The notes: generated by a model not told the origin, from the sequence alone. 64,000 nt of DNA from Oscillospiraceae bacterium (GCA_900770195.1 CAAGJI010000056.1:41257-105256); one strand, 5' to 3'; shown: positions 47,065-56,465, counted from the stretch's first letter. A program made the numbers and translations.

Positions 47065-47892
47065 TTATCTGCGTTTTATGCATGAAGCTGCTGCAACACA
47101 CGCTGCAAGAACTCCTGCCGCAATTATTCCGGCAATTCCCTTATCACCTGTTGAACTGTTATTAACAGAAGCCGCAGGTGCTGTAGTCGTTCCTGTTGAC
47201 TGTGGAGAACCGTTTCCATTCCCATTTCTGTTTCCATCAGGTGTCTGTGTTGGTGACGCTGTTGTTCCTGCCTGCTGAGAAACTGCTGATGTTGTTCCCT
47301 CTTCAGGTGAAGCTGATGTTTCCTGTGTAGGAATTGCAACAGGTCCGCCTGCTGTTCCTGAAACCGTAAATGTAACAGTAATATTGTCACTTACAGTTGT
47401 TGCTGAAGGAATATCCTCTGTTTCTTTTGCACCCCATCCGTTTGTTACAGTAAAGAAAATTCTTGAATTTGTGCTTCCTGCAACATTATAAGATAAATTA
47501 ACATTTTCAGGTGATGTCTTGTAGTCTATCGCTTTACCATCAATTGAAACTGAATCAACAGTCAAAGCAAGGTTCGGATAATTTGCTGAAGATATGTCCG
47601 CAAGCTGCAAACAAAGAAAATCAATTTTTGAAGCAGGTCCTGAACCGCTGGCAACGGAAAAACTTACCGTATATTGACCGTCTGATGTAACTGTTGCTAT
47701 CTGAGAGCCGCTGAGAGGTGGATAAGTAGCGTCAGCTGTTGCACCCCATTGAGCATAGTCGCCCATTGAACCTATAAGCATAGCCGTCCCTGAGGTCTCT
47801 GCGGCATCTGCTGTGACACTAAAAGACAGCACCGAAGCAACACACACGCTGAAAGCAGCTGTTGCTGTCAGATACTTCATTTTTTTTAACAT
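47065..47892 (-). CDS. secreted surface protein, possible sortase substrate
   Basis: 275-residue exported protein: signal peptide (1-31), a beta-rich domain (about 32-190) of unknown family with Ser/Thr/Val-rich strands, and a Thr/Ser/Pro/Gln/Asn-Gly linker (about 190-240). The end reads SSTGDKG, a hydrophobic helix (IAGIIAAGVLAACVAAASC), then KRR. That tripartite tail resembles a relaxed sorting signal of the xPxTG type, although the Pro is a Ser here. The window encodes a class B sortase that might act on it. RBS AGGGG. Confidence 0.75.
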   Translation of the reverse strand: MLKKMKYLTATAAFSVCVASVLSFSVTADAAETSGTAMLIGSMGDYAQWGATADATYPPLSGSQIATVTSDGQYTVSFSVASGSGPASKIDFLCLQLADISSANYPNLALTVDSVSIDGKAIDYKTSPENVNLSYNVAGSTNSRIFFTVTNGWGAKETEDIPSATTVSDNITVTFTVSGTAGGPVAIPTQETSASPEEGTTSAVSQQAGTTASPTQTPDGNRNGNGNGSPQSTGTTTAPAASVNNSSTGDKGIAGIIAAGVLAACVAAASCIKRR

Positions 47893-47958
47893 CTCTATAT
47901 GTCCCCTGTATTACATAAATTCTTGCAATTTTGTTCTTCTTCTGCAAGTTGTGTAACT

Positions 47959-47987
47959 ATTATATCATATTTTGTAACCTTTTGCAA
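47959..47987 (-). promoter_or_regulatory. promoter of the surface-protein gene
   Basis: Read leftward: TTGCAA (47987-47982), 17 bases, TATAAT (47964-47959). Confidence 0.75.
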
Positions 47988-48090
47988 TACCTTTTCCCAA
48001 AAAAATTACAAATTGTAATCTTTTGTGAAAAGTACACATTGCCAATGAAATAAAATTGTAGTTTATGTACTGATTTTGTAATGGGAAGAT

Positions 48091-48122
48091 AAAAAAATCC
48101 CCTCTTTTAAAAGAGGAGATTC
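48091..48122 (-). terminator. terminator of the FHA-ftsW-PBP operon
   Basis: On the minus strand AATCTCCTCTTTT pairs with AAAAGAGGGGATT and is followed by a run of Ts. It lies about 160 bases after the PBP stop, with a repeat block in between. Confidence 0.8.
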
Positions 48123-48278
48123 AAAAATCTGACTATTAATGTATAAAGTTTTTTTAAAATATTAACCCCTTCCACTGCCTGACAGCTTGACTGAGGGGAA
48201 GTTGTCGGCTTTACCGACACCACAAATTCTCATTCAAGAAGGCTACACGCCGCTTCTTCATTCCTAATTATATATTGA

Positions 48279-49661
48279 TTATTTGTTTATAGCTGAATCT
48301 ATTGAAGAAAGAAGAATTTTTGCAATCTGGTTTGTTGAAATTTCACCTGCTTTTCTGTCTTCAATGACAATGCAGAATGCAACAGGCAAATTTTCATCTG
48401 TGCAGAATCCTGAAAGAAGTGAATTTTCTTTTGCACCATCTTCAACCTGTGCTGTACCGCTTTTAACACCTACTGTGTAACCTATGCTTGAATAGTTTTC
48501 AGTACCGTTTTTTACCATTATATCATAAAGATGAGATGCTGCATCCTGTGAAAAAACAGTGCTGTTGCTGTAGCTTGCAGAAGCTTTGTAGCTTTCTTCA
48601 CCGAATACATCTGTTGCACGAGTTATAAAATAAGGGTTTGTTGTTATGCCTGTCTTGTTGGCTATGGCACTCTGCCATACCATTGACTGACAAGGACTTA
48701 CAAGCGTTTCACCCTGTCCCATTGCCCCCCACTGTGTATTGAAATTATTTGAATCTGTGAGTGTTGTTGACGCTTTGAAACTAAGTATTCCGTCTATGCT
48801 GAATTTTGTACCTTTTTCGCCATTAAGTGCATATCCCATTTTTTCATATGATTTTTTTAATGAATCAAGCGGAATAGAAGGGTCTGCAACAAGCTGTGCA
48901 AAATAGGAGTTACAGCTGTTCGCAAAAGCTGCTGATATATCCTCATCACCATGACCGCTTGACTTATGACATTTAATATCATCACCTTCAGCATTTTTAT
49001 AAATACCGCTGCAATTAAATATCTTTGAACTTAAAGCATCGTATCCCATTGTATCAATTGCCGCAGCTGTCGTTGAAATTTTCTGTGTTGAACCCGGAAC
49101 TGTTCCGTAAAATGCCTTGCATAAAAGACTTCCGGCTTCAAGTGAATCAATGTTATCATATCCGTCAAGAATATTTACACTCGGTTTACTGAAGCAAGTG
49201 TAAATCTCACCTGTTTTGTAATTGTATGATATAACCGTTCCGTTTTTACTTCCGAATGCATCATATACTTTTCTGTTTACCGAATGAATAAGACTTGTAT
49301 ATATTGCCGCTTTTCCGTCTTTCTGACTGCCTGTTAAAAAGCTGTAATTTACAAGAAGTTCCCTGTTATTGTCAAGCAACGTATTCGTCATCTGACCGCT
49401 GTCATCGCCTATAAAATTGCCTATATCAATAAAATGGTCGTGCGAATAACTTGCATCTGAGGCTTCCCTATCATACAAAACATCACCCTCACGGTCATAT
49501 ATCTTGCCAAGGTTCTGTTCTTTTGAATTTGACATATAAAAGTTTGCCTGTGTTGTAACTTTAAAAACAAGTATTACAAGACCTGCAAGGAACATACAAA
49601 GAATGATAATAGTCAGCAATCTTCCACGCTTTATACTTTTTATGCTTTTTGAATATTTCAT
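48279..49661 (-). CDS. class B penicillin-binding protein (transpeptidase)
   Basis: Cross-links peptidoglycan; beta-lactam target. 460 residues: one N-terminal anchor (about 14-36), a short pedestal, and a transpeptidase domain with all three motifs: Ser191 in PGSTQKIS (SxxK), SCN in NSCNSYFAQL and KSG in VGVKSGTAQ. No PASTA domains. It is shorter than FtsI/SpoVD and resembles the PbpA type found beside an FtsW/RodA gene, as here (2 bases apart). It probably forms a glycosyltransferase-transpeptidase pair with that neighbour. Confidence 0.92.
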   Translation of the reverse strand: MKYSKSIKSIKRGRLLTIIILCMFLAGLVILVFKVTTQANFYMSNSKEQNLGKIYDREGDVLYDREASDASYSHDHFIDIGNFIGDDSGQMTNTLLDNNRELLVNYSFLTGSQKDGKAAIYTSLIHSVNRKVYDAFGSKNGTVISYNYKTGEIYTCFSKPSVNILDGYDNIDSLEAGSLLCKAFYGTVPGSTQKISTTAAAIDTMGYDALSSKIFNCSGIYKNAEGDDIKCHKSSGHGDEDISAAFANSCNSYFAQLVADPSIPLDSLKKSYEKMGYALNGEKGTKFSIDGILSFKASTTLTDSNNFNTQWGAMGQGETLVSPCQSMVWQSAIANKTGITTNPYFITRATDVFGEESYKASASYSNSTVFSQDAASHLYDIMVKNGTENYSSIGYTVGVKSGTAQVEDGAKENSLLSGFCTDENLPVAFCIVIEDRKAGEISTNQIAKILLSSIDSAINK

Positions 49662-49662
49662 T

Positions 49663-50979
49663 TTACACGCTTCCTTTCATTCTCTGTACAGGCTGTTTTT
49701 TTCGTATGACAGCTTTCTTTTTTGTTTCTGTAAGAGTTTTATTTCTGAAAACAGGTGACTGTCCTGCTTTAAGCATTCCTGCAAGGAATCCGCTTGTTAT
49801 CATTGAACTTCCTCCTGCTGAAATAAAAGGAATTGTAACACCTGTGAAAGGTATAAGGTTACAAGAACCAAATATATTAAGTGCCATCTGAACAGTGAAA
49901 ACCGCCGCTGTACCCATTACAAGAGTCGTATGGAAATAGCTTCTCGGCATATTTATAAATGAAAGAAGTATCATAAATATTATCATACATACCATAAGCA
50001 AAGCCATTATAAGTCCCCATTCTTCACATATCGAAGAGAAAACTATATCCGTATCATATGCGAAAACATTATGAAGATTTCCGCAGCCCGGACCTTTTCC
50101 GAAAAGTCCGCCCGCAGCAATTGCTATTAAGGCTTTGCACTGCTGATAACCATTTCCCTGCTGCTGACTCCAAATATCGGCTTTAAGACGTTCCTGAACA
50201 TATGCCGGTGCAACTTTAAGTGCAATTGCAATAACAACAACTGCAAGTGAACAGATAATAATTATCATTTTTTTGTCAAGTTTTGCTCTCGGGTAACAAA
50301 GTCTGCATATAATCGCACAACCATAAACAGCAGCAAATGTTGGCAAACTTCCTAAATCTCTGCACCACCACTGCAACGCAAAAATTGCCAATGCACATAT
50401 TGTAAGTGCAATTGCTTCTTTTGATGTGTAGAAAAATAAAAGCTTTGTTTTCTGGTGCTGTTCCATAATTGATGTTGCTGCAATTATTACAAACGCAGGT
50501 TTCATAAATTCGGAAGGCTGCAAAGTAAATGCACCAAAATTAATCCACATACTTCTGCTTCCTGTGAAAAGAAGTATCACAACTATAAGCACACCTATAA
50601 CCGCATATCCCCACTTCTTTTTTGACTGAAGCCAGGTATGATTTTTACATAATAAAAATCCAAGCTGACAGAAAACAAGTGCTGCAATTGCTGTTATAAA
50701 ATGTTTAAACGCAAATCCGATTTTTCCGAAACACGACTGAAAAATAATACTCATATTAAGTATAAGCAAAAGCATAAAATCAACCGTGTAAGTCATCTGA
50801 TTAAAAAATCGCATAACTATATAATATGCTATATCAAGCCCTATTACAGCCGCCGCAAGAGGTATAATGTCTGTCGGCTGGTCGTAATTGCCTCTTAAAA
50901 GCACAACTCCAAGCATCATAATATGCACAAGAAGAACCGCAAAAAAAGTTCCGCCGTACGAAAGACCGTTTTTCATCAT
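49663..50979 (-). CDS. FtsW/RodA/SpoVE-family peptidoglycan polymerase
   Basis: Multi-pass (about 10-12 helices) SEDS protein that polymerises lipid II into glycan strands. Family marks: GSRSMWINFGAFTLQPSEFMKP (two blocks), GKGPGCGNLHNVFAYDTDIVFSSICEEWG and PFTGVTIPFISAGGSSM. 438 residues. The basic C-terminal tail (KKKAVIRKKQPVQRMK) is cytoplasmic. It lies between the FHA protein and its cognate-looking PBP. Confidence 0.94.
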   Translation of the reverse strand: MMKNGLSYGGTFFAVLLVHIMMLGVVLLRGNYDQPTDIIPLAAAVIGLDIAYYIVMRFFNQMTYTVDFMLLLILNMSIIFQSCFGKIGFAFKHFITAIAALVFCQLGFLLCKNHTWLQSKKKWGYAVIGVLIVVILLFTGSRSMWINFGAFTLQPSEFMKPAFVIIAATSIMEQHQKTKLLFFYTSKEAIALTICALAIFALQWWCRDLGSLPTFAAVYGCAIICRLCYPRAKLDKKMIIIICSLAVVVIAIALKVAPAYVQERLKADIWSQQQGNGYQQCKALIAIAAGGLFGKGPGCGNLHNVFAYDTDIVFSSICEEWGLIMALLMVCMIIFMILLSFINMPRSYFHTTLVMGTAAVFTVQMALNIFGSCNLIPFTGVTIPFISAGGSSMITSGFLAGMLKAGQSPVFRNKTLTETKKKAVIRKKQPVQRMKGSV

Positions 50980-50981
50980 TT

Positions 50982-51440
50982 TCAGATATTCCCCCTTGTC
51001 TTTTTAATAATAACTTTTTTCGTTCCAAACCTTAATTCATCATTAAAATGAAGAACTGCTTTTTGAACTTTTCTTTCGTTTACATAAGTTCCCGATTTTG
51101 AACCAAGGTCAATAACGCTCCATATACCGTTTGAAACCGTTAAAACAGCGTGGTATCTTGATATTGACATATCAGTAAAACGTATGTCTGATGAAGCGTG
51201 TCTGCCGATAAGTATTTCATCAGCTTCAAGCGGAATAACGTCACCCGAATCATATTTGTCCCATAAAACAGTGTGATTGCTGACTTTGTTCCATCTTAAA
51301 TTTTCTATTTTTCTTTCTCTGAATGCCTTTGCTGTTATTACAAGAACGCAGAGAACAAAAACTGCAAGCAAAACAACAACTGACAAAACACCAAAACCTG
51401 AAAGTTTTGATATTATCTCTCCTATTTTTTCCGTATCCAT
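50982..51440 (-). CDS. membrane-anchored FHA-domain protein
   Basis: 152 residues: one transmembrane helix (about 16-38, LSVVVLLAVFVLCVLVI) and a C-terminal FHA domain that binds phosphothreonine (ILIGRHASSDIRF, SISRYHAVL, GSKSGTYVNERKV). The start at 51440 is fixed by a good promoter only 43 bases upstream; GGGAG then lies 14 bases before the ATG, wider than usual. The FHA-SEDS-PBP order echoes actinobacterial fha-rodA-pbpA loci, where a Ser/Thr kinase and PP2C control wall synthesis. Confidence 0.88.
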   Translation of the reverse strand: MDTEKIGEIISKLSGFGVLSVVVLLAVFVLCVLVITAKAFRERKIENLRWNKVSNHTVLWDKYDSGDVIPLEADEILIGRHASSDIRFTDMSISRYHAVLTVSNGIWSVIDLGSKSGTYVNERKVQKAVLHFNDELRFGTKKVIIKKTRGNI

Positions 51441-51482
51441 TTCTGAATAAAAATCTCCCTTCTTAATGTGTAAAGTAAATAC

Positions 51483-51511
51483 ATTATAATACATTTCGTC
51501 CAAATTATCAA
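51483..51511 (-). promoter_or_regulatory. promoter of the FHA-ftsW-PBP operon
   Basis: Read leftward: TTGATA (51511-51506), 17 bases, TATAAT (51488-51483). Confidence 0.75.
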
Positions 51512-51590
51512 TAGTTTCAGGCAAAATTTCACTGATTAAATTCGTCCCGAAAAAAATTATGACTTTTCTGATATTTTTTTCAAAAAACAC

Positions 51591-51619
51591 TTGCATTTTT
51601 TTAGTTAATATGTTATAAT
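51591..51619 (+). promoter_or_regulatory. promoter of hpf
   Basis: TTGCAT at 51591-51596, 17 bases, TATAAT at 51614-51619. Confidence 0.8.
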
Positions 51620-51694
51620 GTAAACATCGAAGATGAGAAACACAAAACAAAGGCATCTTTGAAAAATTTATATAAAACAGGAGGCTGAGCTTTC

Positions 51695-52219
51695 ATGAAC
51701 TTACAAATTACAGCTAAAAAAATGACAATATCCGATTCTTTCACAGAATATGCACAGGATAAACTCGATTCAAAACTTGACAAATTTTTCGGTGACGGAG
51801 CAAGTGCAAAAATCGTTCTTTCAGAGGTTAAAACAGACGTTATAGTAGAACTTACTGTTAAATATAACAATATGATCTTCCGTGCTGAACAGAAGGCTCC
51901 TGACAAGCGTGACGCTCTCGATGCAGACGTTGACAAGATTATTCGTCAGATACGCAGAAACAAAACAAAAGTTGCAAAGCAGATTAAATCGCAGTCACTT
52001 GCTGCAAGCTTTGACGACAGTGTTGATGAAGAAAAAATTGATATTACACGTCACAAGAAATTTATAATGCACCCTATGTCAGAAGAAGAAGCTGTTCTTC
52101 AGATGGAAATGCTTGGACACGCTTTCTTTATGTTCAGAAACGCTGAAACAGGCGATATTAACGTTGTTTACAGACGTTCACAGGGCGATTATGCAGTTAT
52201 GGTTCCTGAAGACGAATAA
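51695..52219 (+). CDS. hpf: ribosome hibernation promoting factor, long form
   Basis: Dimerises 70S ribosomes into inactive 100S pairs in stationary phase. 174 residues: N-terminal S30AE domain (1-98, MNLQITAKKMTISDSF) that sits in the mRNA/tRNA channel, a basic linker, and the C-terminal dimerisation domain (about 115-172, KKFIMHPMSEEEAVLQMEML; also FFMFRNAETGDINVVYRR). RBS AGGAGG. Monocistronic. Confidence 0.96.
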   Translation: MNLQITAKKMTISDSFTEYAQDKLDSKLDKFFGDGASAKIVLSEVKTDVIVELTVKYNNMIFRAEQKAPDKRDALDADVDKIIRQIRRNKTKVAKQIKSQSLAASFDDSVDEEKIDITRHKKFIMHPMSEEEAVLQMEMLGHAFFMFRNAETGDINVVYRRSQGDYAVMVPEDE

Positions 52220-52306
52220 TTTTAGAATAAAATGTTTTCCTATCGATTATAAATTGAAACACTTCAAATGACTCTTTATAGTCAATTATCCCTTCTTAGT
52301 TTAGTG

Positions 52307-52340
52307 GCGTGGGTTGCTTTTTGGCAATCCACGCTGTTTT
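52307..52340 (+). terminator. terminator of hpf
   Basis: GCGTGGGTTGC and GCAATCCACGC arms around a T-rich loop, followed by TGTTTT. Confidence 0.9.
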
Positions 52341-52450
52341 ATGCTGTATTTACATATAAATTACATATAAATATTTAAAAGTTAACAAGTGAAATAGTAT
52401 AATATAACCAAGTAATTTTCAACAATTCCGGAATGAGGAGGTTTTACAAA

Positions 52451-55327
52451 ATGAATATACAAAAAAATCACTGCATTTCAAAAATTTTATGTGTTATGCT
52501 CACAGTTGTTCTTGCCTTAACTTCCATTATGGTAGTTTCAGAAAAGAATATACAAAAAGCAAATGCAGCTTCAACTGATTATCCTGTTCAGCTTATGAAC
52601 ATCGCAACAAAGGATAACTCAAAAGTTTTAACAGAAAACGGCACAGAGGACGGTTCTGCTTTGTCAGTTGCATCACTTGGAAATACGCTTTCTCCTTCAT
52701 GGAGATTCGACAGAGTTCAAAAAGATTCAGTCGGAACTTTTTTCAAAATCTGCAATGCAGAATCAGGCAGACTTTTAACACCTGACAAATACAGCGTTTC
52801 AGACGGAAACAAGGTTATTGTTTACGGAAGTGAGTCCGACAAATCACAGCACTGGTATGTTATACCTGTTAAACAGGACCATCTTGGAAATGATTTGTAT
52901 TATAAAATAGTAAACTATTCAGATACAAACCTTGCTTTGACACAATCTGCTTCGGATATTATTCTTTCAAAATATACAGGTGCAGATTCACAGCTTTGGC
53001 TTTTAAATTCAGACGGTTTACAGGGCTTTGCAGGCTATTGCAAAAACGATAATACAAACAATATAAAAGCAGCTGATATAGGCGGTCTTTTCGGTGAAAT
53101 AGTTGAAGCTGCAAGCTTTGATGAACTGAAAAAATATGCTGAGTCAGATACTCCGTATACAATCGTTGTAACAAAAAATATTTCAGTTACAAATCTTAAA
53201 CTTGATTCAAGCGGAAGATATTATTGCCCCGACGGAAGAATTTATGTTCACAGCAATAAAACAATCATAGGCAGCTATTCAGCACATACTATGTATAATG
53301 TTCAGTTCTGCACAGCAACAAGCAAAGGCGTTGGAAATAATCTTATAATCAAAAACTTTGAACTCCAGCACGATTCGGAATCAAACGGAAATGATTCAAT
53401 TGTTGTTTATTTTGGTTCAGGTGAAAATCTTTGGGTTGACCATGTAACTTTTACAGGTCATAAAGCTGTCAACACTGCTTCAACAGGCAATGTTGACTGG
53501 GATAAATTCCTTGCCTGCTGTTATGATGCGGATTACTGCACGGTTTCAGATTCATCTTTCGGACTTCACGAATATGGTGTTATATTAGGTTATCCTGATG
53601 ATACGGAAAATTCTTATAAAAAATATAACAATTATCCAAGAATGTCAATCATAGGAAACAGATTCGACAATACTCTTACAAGAGGTCCGGGACTTATGAG
53701 ATACGGTTATTTCCATTCTCTTGATAACTATGTAACTAATTTCAGTATGGCATATACTGTTCATACAGCTTCAAAAGTTTTTGCTGAAAATTGCTATTAT
53801 GATGGCGGAAGCAAAAAAGGAAATGTTATCTGCGACTGGAACAGCGTAACATATCCGGGGTCATATGCTGAAACAGGTTCAAAATTTGAAAACTGCGGCA
53901 GAACAAAAATTGAAGGTTATGCACAAGACTGCACATGGCGACCAAATACAAATTATGATTACACAACTTTGTCGGCTGATTCGGCAAAATCATATTGTTC
54001 TGCTTACAACGGAAGCCAGAGCGACAAAAACAATGTTATGTATTTAAGATTTGCAAAAAGCGGTGTGCCTTCATCAGGTTTCACAGAACTCCCTTCAGGC
54101 GGTTTCAAAGATGACTATAAACCTGCTGTATTTACAGAAGGTTCTGCTTTTATGATAAAAAATGCAGCAAGTCAGCTTTATATGGAAGTACAGGACGGAA
54201 AAGCTGAAAACAATACAAATGTTCAGCAATGGGGAGCAGATTCAGCTGCAAGACATAATGAATGGAAACTTTTTTCGGCAGGTGACGGATATTATTATAT
54301 AATTTCTGAACTTGCAGACGGTGCAACGTATGCACTTGATATTGCAGGAAAGAAAACCGCTGACGGAACAAATATAGGCATTTACAAATTTTCAGCATCT
54401 GAAAATCAAAAGTTTATGATAACTCAAAATTCAGACGGAACTTATAAAATCAGAACAAAAATAACAGATGAAAAGTCAGCTGTTGAAGTTTCAGGTGCAT
54501 CAAAAGAAAATGGCGGAAACGTTCAGCAATATACAATAAATGGTGTAAATTGTCAGGACTGGATTTTTGAACCTGTTTCAGATTTAGGTGTTGATATGAA
54601 TACAGATGTTATCTATACATTCAAAAATGTAAACAGTTCACTTGTTATGGATATTGTAAATGCAAAAATGGAAAATGGTACAAATGTTCAGCAATATGAT
54701 TCAAACGGTTTAAATTGTCAGAAATGGGTTCTTAAATCTTTTGGAAACGGATATTATTATATTCGTTCAGCTGAAAATCCAAAATATGTACTTAAAGCTG
54801 CATCATCTGAAAATGGCGGAAATATTCAGATAGCTGAATATTCAACTAAAGACAGCACTCAGCTTTTCAAATTTACAAAAAATCTTGATGGTTCATATTC
54901 AATTTTAACAAGGGCATCAAAGGATAAATGTGTTGTTGAAGTTGCATCAGCATCAAAAGATAAAGGTGCAAATGTTCAGCAGTGGACTTCAAACGGAAAT
55001 AACTGTCAGAAATGGAACGCTTCAACAGAAGTTACAACAACAACAACTACTACTACAACGACTACCACAACGACTACCACAACGACTACAACAGTTCCTG
55101 TAACAACCGTAACAACAACAGTTACAACAGCAAAAACTGAACCTGTAGTAATAAAAGGCGATGTGAACGGCAATGGAAAACTTGAAATTGCAGATGTTGT
55201 TATGCTTCATAAATACCTGATAAAAGAACAGACTTTCACAAAAGAAAATTATTCTCTTGCAGATGTTTCAGGCGATGGTAAAGTAAATATCATAGACCTT
55301 GCAATGCTTAAAGAAATGGTTAAATAA
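52451..55327 (+). CDS. secreted dockerin-bearing pectate lyase (PL1) with ricin-type modules
   Basis: 958-residue modular enzyme: signal peptide (1-39), an N-terminal ricin-like region (about 44-190), a PL1 parallel beta-helix (about 195-480), two ricin/CBM13-like modules (about 560-857), a Thr-rich linker (about 860-900) and a type I dockerin (902-958). PL1 marks include VDH (329-331) and RGPGLMR (411-417), with the Arg pair expected at the active site. Dockerin calcium loops read DVNGNGKLEIAD and DVSGDGKVNIID. It should cleave pectin by beta-elimination and dock on a cohesin scaffold. GAGGAGG sets the start at 52451. Confidence 0.93.
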   Translation: MNIQKNHCISKILCVMLTVVLALTSIMVVSEKNIQKANAASTDYPVQLMNIATKDNSKVLTENGTEDGSALSVASLGNTLSPSWRFDRVQKDSVGTFFKICNAESGRLLTPDKYSVSDGNKVIVYGSESDKSQHWYVIPVKQDHLGNDLYYKIVNYSDTNLALTQSASDIILSKYTGADSQLWLLNSDGLQGFAGYCKNDNTNNIKAADIGGLFGEIVEAASFDELKKYAESDTPYTIVVTKNISVTNLKLDSSGRYYCPDGRIYVHSNKTIIGSYSAHTMYNVQFCTATSKGVGNNLIIKNFELQHDSESNGNDSIVVYFGSGENLWVDHVTFTGHKAVNTASTGNVDWDKFLACCYDADYCTVSDSSFGLHEYGVILGYPDDTENSYKKYNNYPRMSIIGNRFDNTLTRGPGLMRYGYFHSLDNYVTNFSMAYTVHTASKVFAENCYYDGGSKKGNVICDWNSVTYPGSYAETGSKFENCGRTKIEGYAQDCTWRPNTNYDYTTLSADSAKSYCSAYNGSQSDKNNVMYLRFAKSGVPSSGFTELPSGGFKDDYKPAVFTEGSAFMIKNAASQLYMEVQDGKAENNTNVQQWGADSAARHNEWKLFSAGDGYYYIISELADGATYALDIAGKKTADGTNIGIYKFSASENQKFMITQNSDGTYKIRTKITDEKSAVEVSGASKENGGNVQQYTINGVNCQDWIFEPVSDLGVDMNTDVIYTFKNVNSSLVMDIVNAKMENGTNVQQYDSNGLNCQKWVLKSFGNGYYYIRSAENPKYVLKAASSENGGNIQIAEYSTKDSTQLFKFTKNLDGSYSILTRASKDKCVVEVASASKDKGANVQQWTSNGNNCQKWNASTEVTTTTTTTTTTTTTTTTTTTTVPVTTVTTTVTTAKTEPVVIKGDVNGNGKLEIADVVMLHKYLIKEQTFTKENYSLADVSGDGKVNIIDLAMLKEMVK
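55036..55135 (+). repeat. ACA/ACT trinucleotide repeat coding the Thr linker
   Basis: Inside the pectate lyase gene, tandem ACA/ACT/ACG/ACC codons encode about 20 consecutive Thr, interrupted later by Val and Pro. The repeat is imperfect at DNA level (ACAACG-ACTACC units recur), so it can vary by slippage. It is a flexible, probably glycosylated linker before the dockerin. Confidence 0.85.
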
Positions 55328-55329
55328 AC

Positions 55330-55361
55330 AAATAAAGCCTCCTTCTCAGGGGGCTTTATTT
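55330..55361 (+). terminator. terminator of the pectate lyase gene
   Basis: AATAAAGCC..CC and GG..GGCTTTATT arms with a short loop (TTCTCA), one mismatch, then T-rich sequence. Confidence 0.85.
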
Positions 55362-55372
55362 ATATCTTATTT

Positions 55373-55401
55373 AAAAAACCGCCTGCCAAAAGACAGACGG
55401 T
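55373..55401 (-). terminator. terminator of fba
   Basis: Minus strand: ACCGTCTG and CAGGCGGT arms (one G-T pair) followed by TTTTTT. Confidence 0.85.
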
Positions 55402-55427
55402 AAAAATTTTCAGTATATTCAGTTTGA

Positions 55428-56291
55428 TTAAGCCTTGCCAACAGAACCGAATAATTCCATCTTTTCCTTAACTTTAGCCTTGATAGCTTCTGTACCAGGA
55501 GCGAGGAGTTTTCTTGGGTCAAAGCCCTTACCCTGCTTGTCCTTGCCTGCTTCAATGTACTTTCTTGTTTCTTCAGCAAATACGAGCTGACATTCTGTGT
55601 TTACATTGATCTTAGCAACGCCAAGAGAGATAGCCTTCTTAATCTGGTCATCAGGGATACCTGTACCGCCGTGGAGTACGAGTGGCATATCGCCAACTGT
55701 CTTCTTAACAGCTTCAAGAGTTTCAAAGCTAAGACCTTCCCAGTTTGCAGGATATACACCGTGGATATTACCGATACCTGCTGCAAGAATATCAACGCCA
55801 AGATCAGCAATCTGCTTGCATTCAGCAGGGTCAGCACATTCACCCCTACCGATAACGCCGTCTTCTTCACCGCCGATAGCACCAACTTCAGCTTCGATTG
55901 AAAGACCAAGAGCGTGTGCAACGTTTACGAGTTCAGTTGTCTTTGCAACGTTTTCTTCGATTGGATAGTGTGAACCATCAAACATTATTGAAGAGAAACC
56001 AGCCTTAATGCACTTGTAGCATCCTTCGTATGTACCGTGGTCGAGGTGGAGAGCAACAGGAACTGTGATTCCGAGTGATTCGTCCATAGCCTTTACCATA
56101 GCTGCAACAGTTCCAAAACCTGTCATATACTTTCCTGCACCTTCAGATACACCAAGGATAACAGGTGACTTTAATTCTTCAGCTGTAAGAAGAATAGCCT
56201 TTGTCCATTCAAGGTTATTGATGTTGAACTGACCAACAGCATATTTGCCGTCTCTTGCTTTTTCAAGCATTTCTTTAGCATTTACTAACAT
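55428..56291 (-). CDS. fba: class II fructose-1,6-bisphosphate aldolase
   Basis: Zinc-dependent aldolase of glycolysis and gluconeogenesis. 287 residues with the zinc and substrate motifs LHLDHGTYEGCYKCIKAGF, SIMFDGSHYPIEENV, EAEVGAIGGEEDGV and VLHGGTGIPDDQIKKAI. The codon choice looks more GC-rich and constrained than that of its neighbours, as expected for a highly expressed gene. Class II complements the class III FBPase at 4302. RBS AGGAGG, own promoter and terminator. Confidence 0.97.
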   Translation of the reverse strand: MLVNAKEMLEKARDGKYAVGQFNINNLEWTKAILLTAEELKSPVILGVSEGAGKYMTGFGTVAAMVKAMDESLGITVPVALHLDHGTYEGCYKCIKAGFSSIMFDGSHYPIEENVAKTTELVNVAHALGLSIEAEVGAIGGEEDGVIGRGECADPAECKQIADLGVDILAAGIGNIHGVYPANWEGLSFETLEAVKKTVGDMPLVLHGGTGIPDDQIKKAISLGVAKINVNTECQLVFAEETRKYIEAGKDKQGKGFDPRKLLAPGTEAIKAKVKEKMELFGSVGKA

Positions 56292-56356
56292 GAATAATTT
56301 CCTCCTGAAATTTCTTTGTAAGAGTTTAGCTTTATCAGATAAACTCCGCTTATACT

Positions 56357-56385
56357 ATTATACAGGATTTTCTGAAAAAAATCAA
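56357..56385 (-). promoter_or_regulatory. promoter of fba
   Basis: Read leftward: TTGATT (56385-56380), 17 bases, TATAAT (56362-56357). Confidence 0.8.
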
Positions 56386-56465
56386 GTATATTTACAAAAA
56401 AAAACATACAAATCAATTTTTATTTTATAAGTTTATTATTTATTAAGATAAAACAGAAAATTCAA

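Larger units (their letters stand above)
47893..48278. other. gene-free region with a terminator and an intergenic repeat
   Basis: 386 bases without a gene. They hold the promoter at 47959-47987, a minus-strand terminator at 48091-48122, and a palindromic GC-richer block (48170-48270; TGTCGG-N5-CCGACA at 48203-48219). The block ends in ATTCCTAATTA, the reverse of an ATTAGGAATGA word that also occurs near 1731. Confidence 0.65.
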
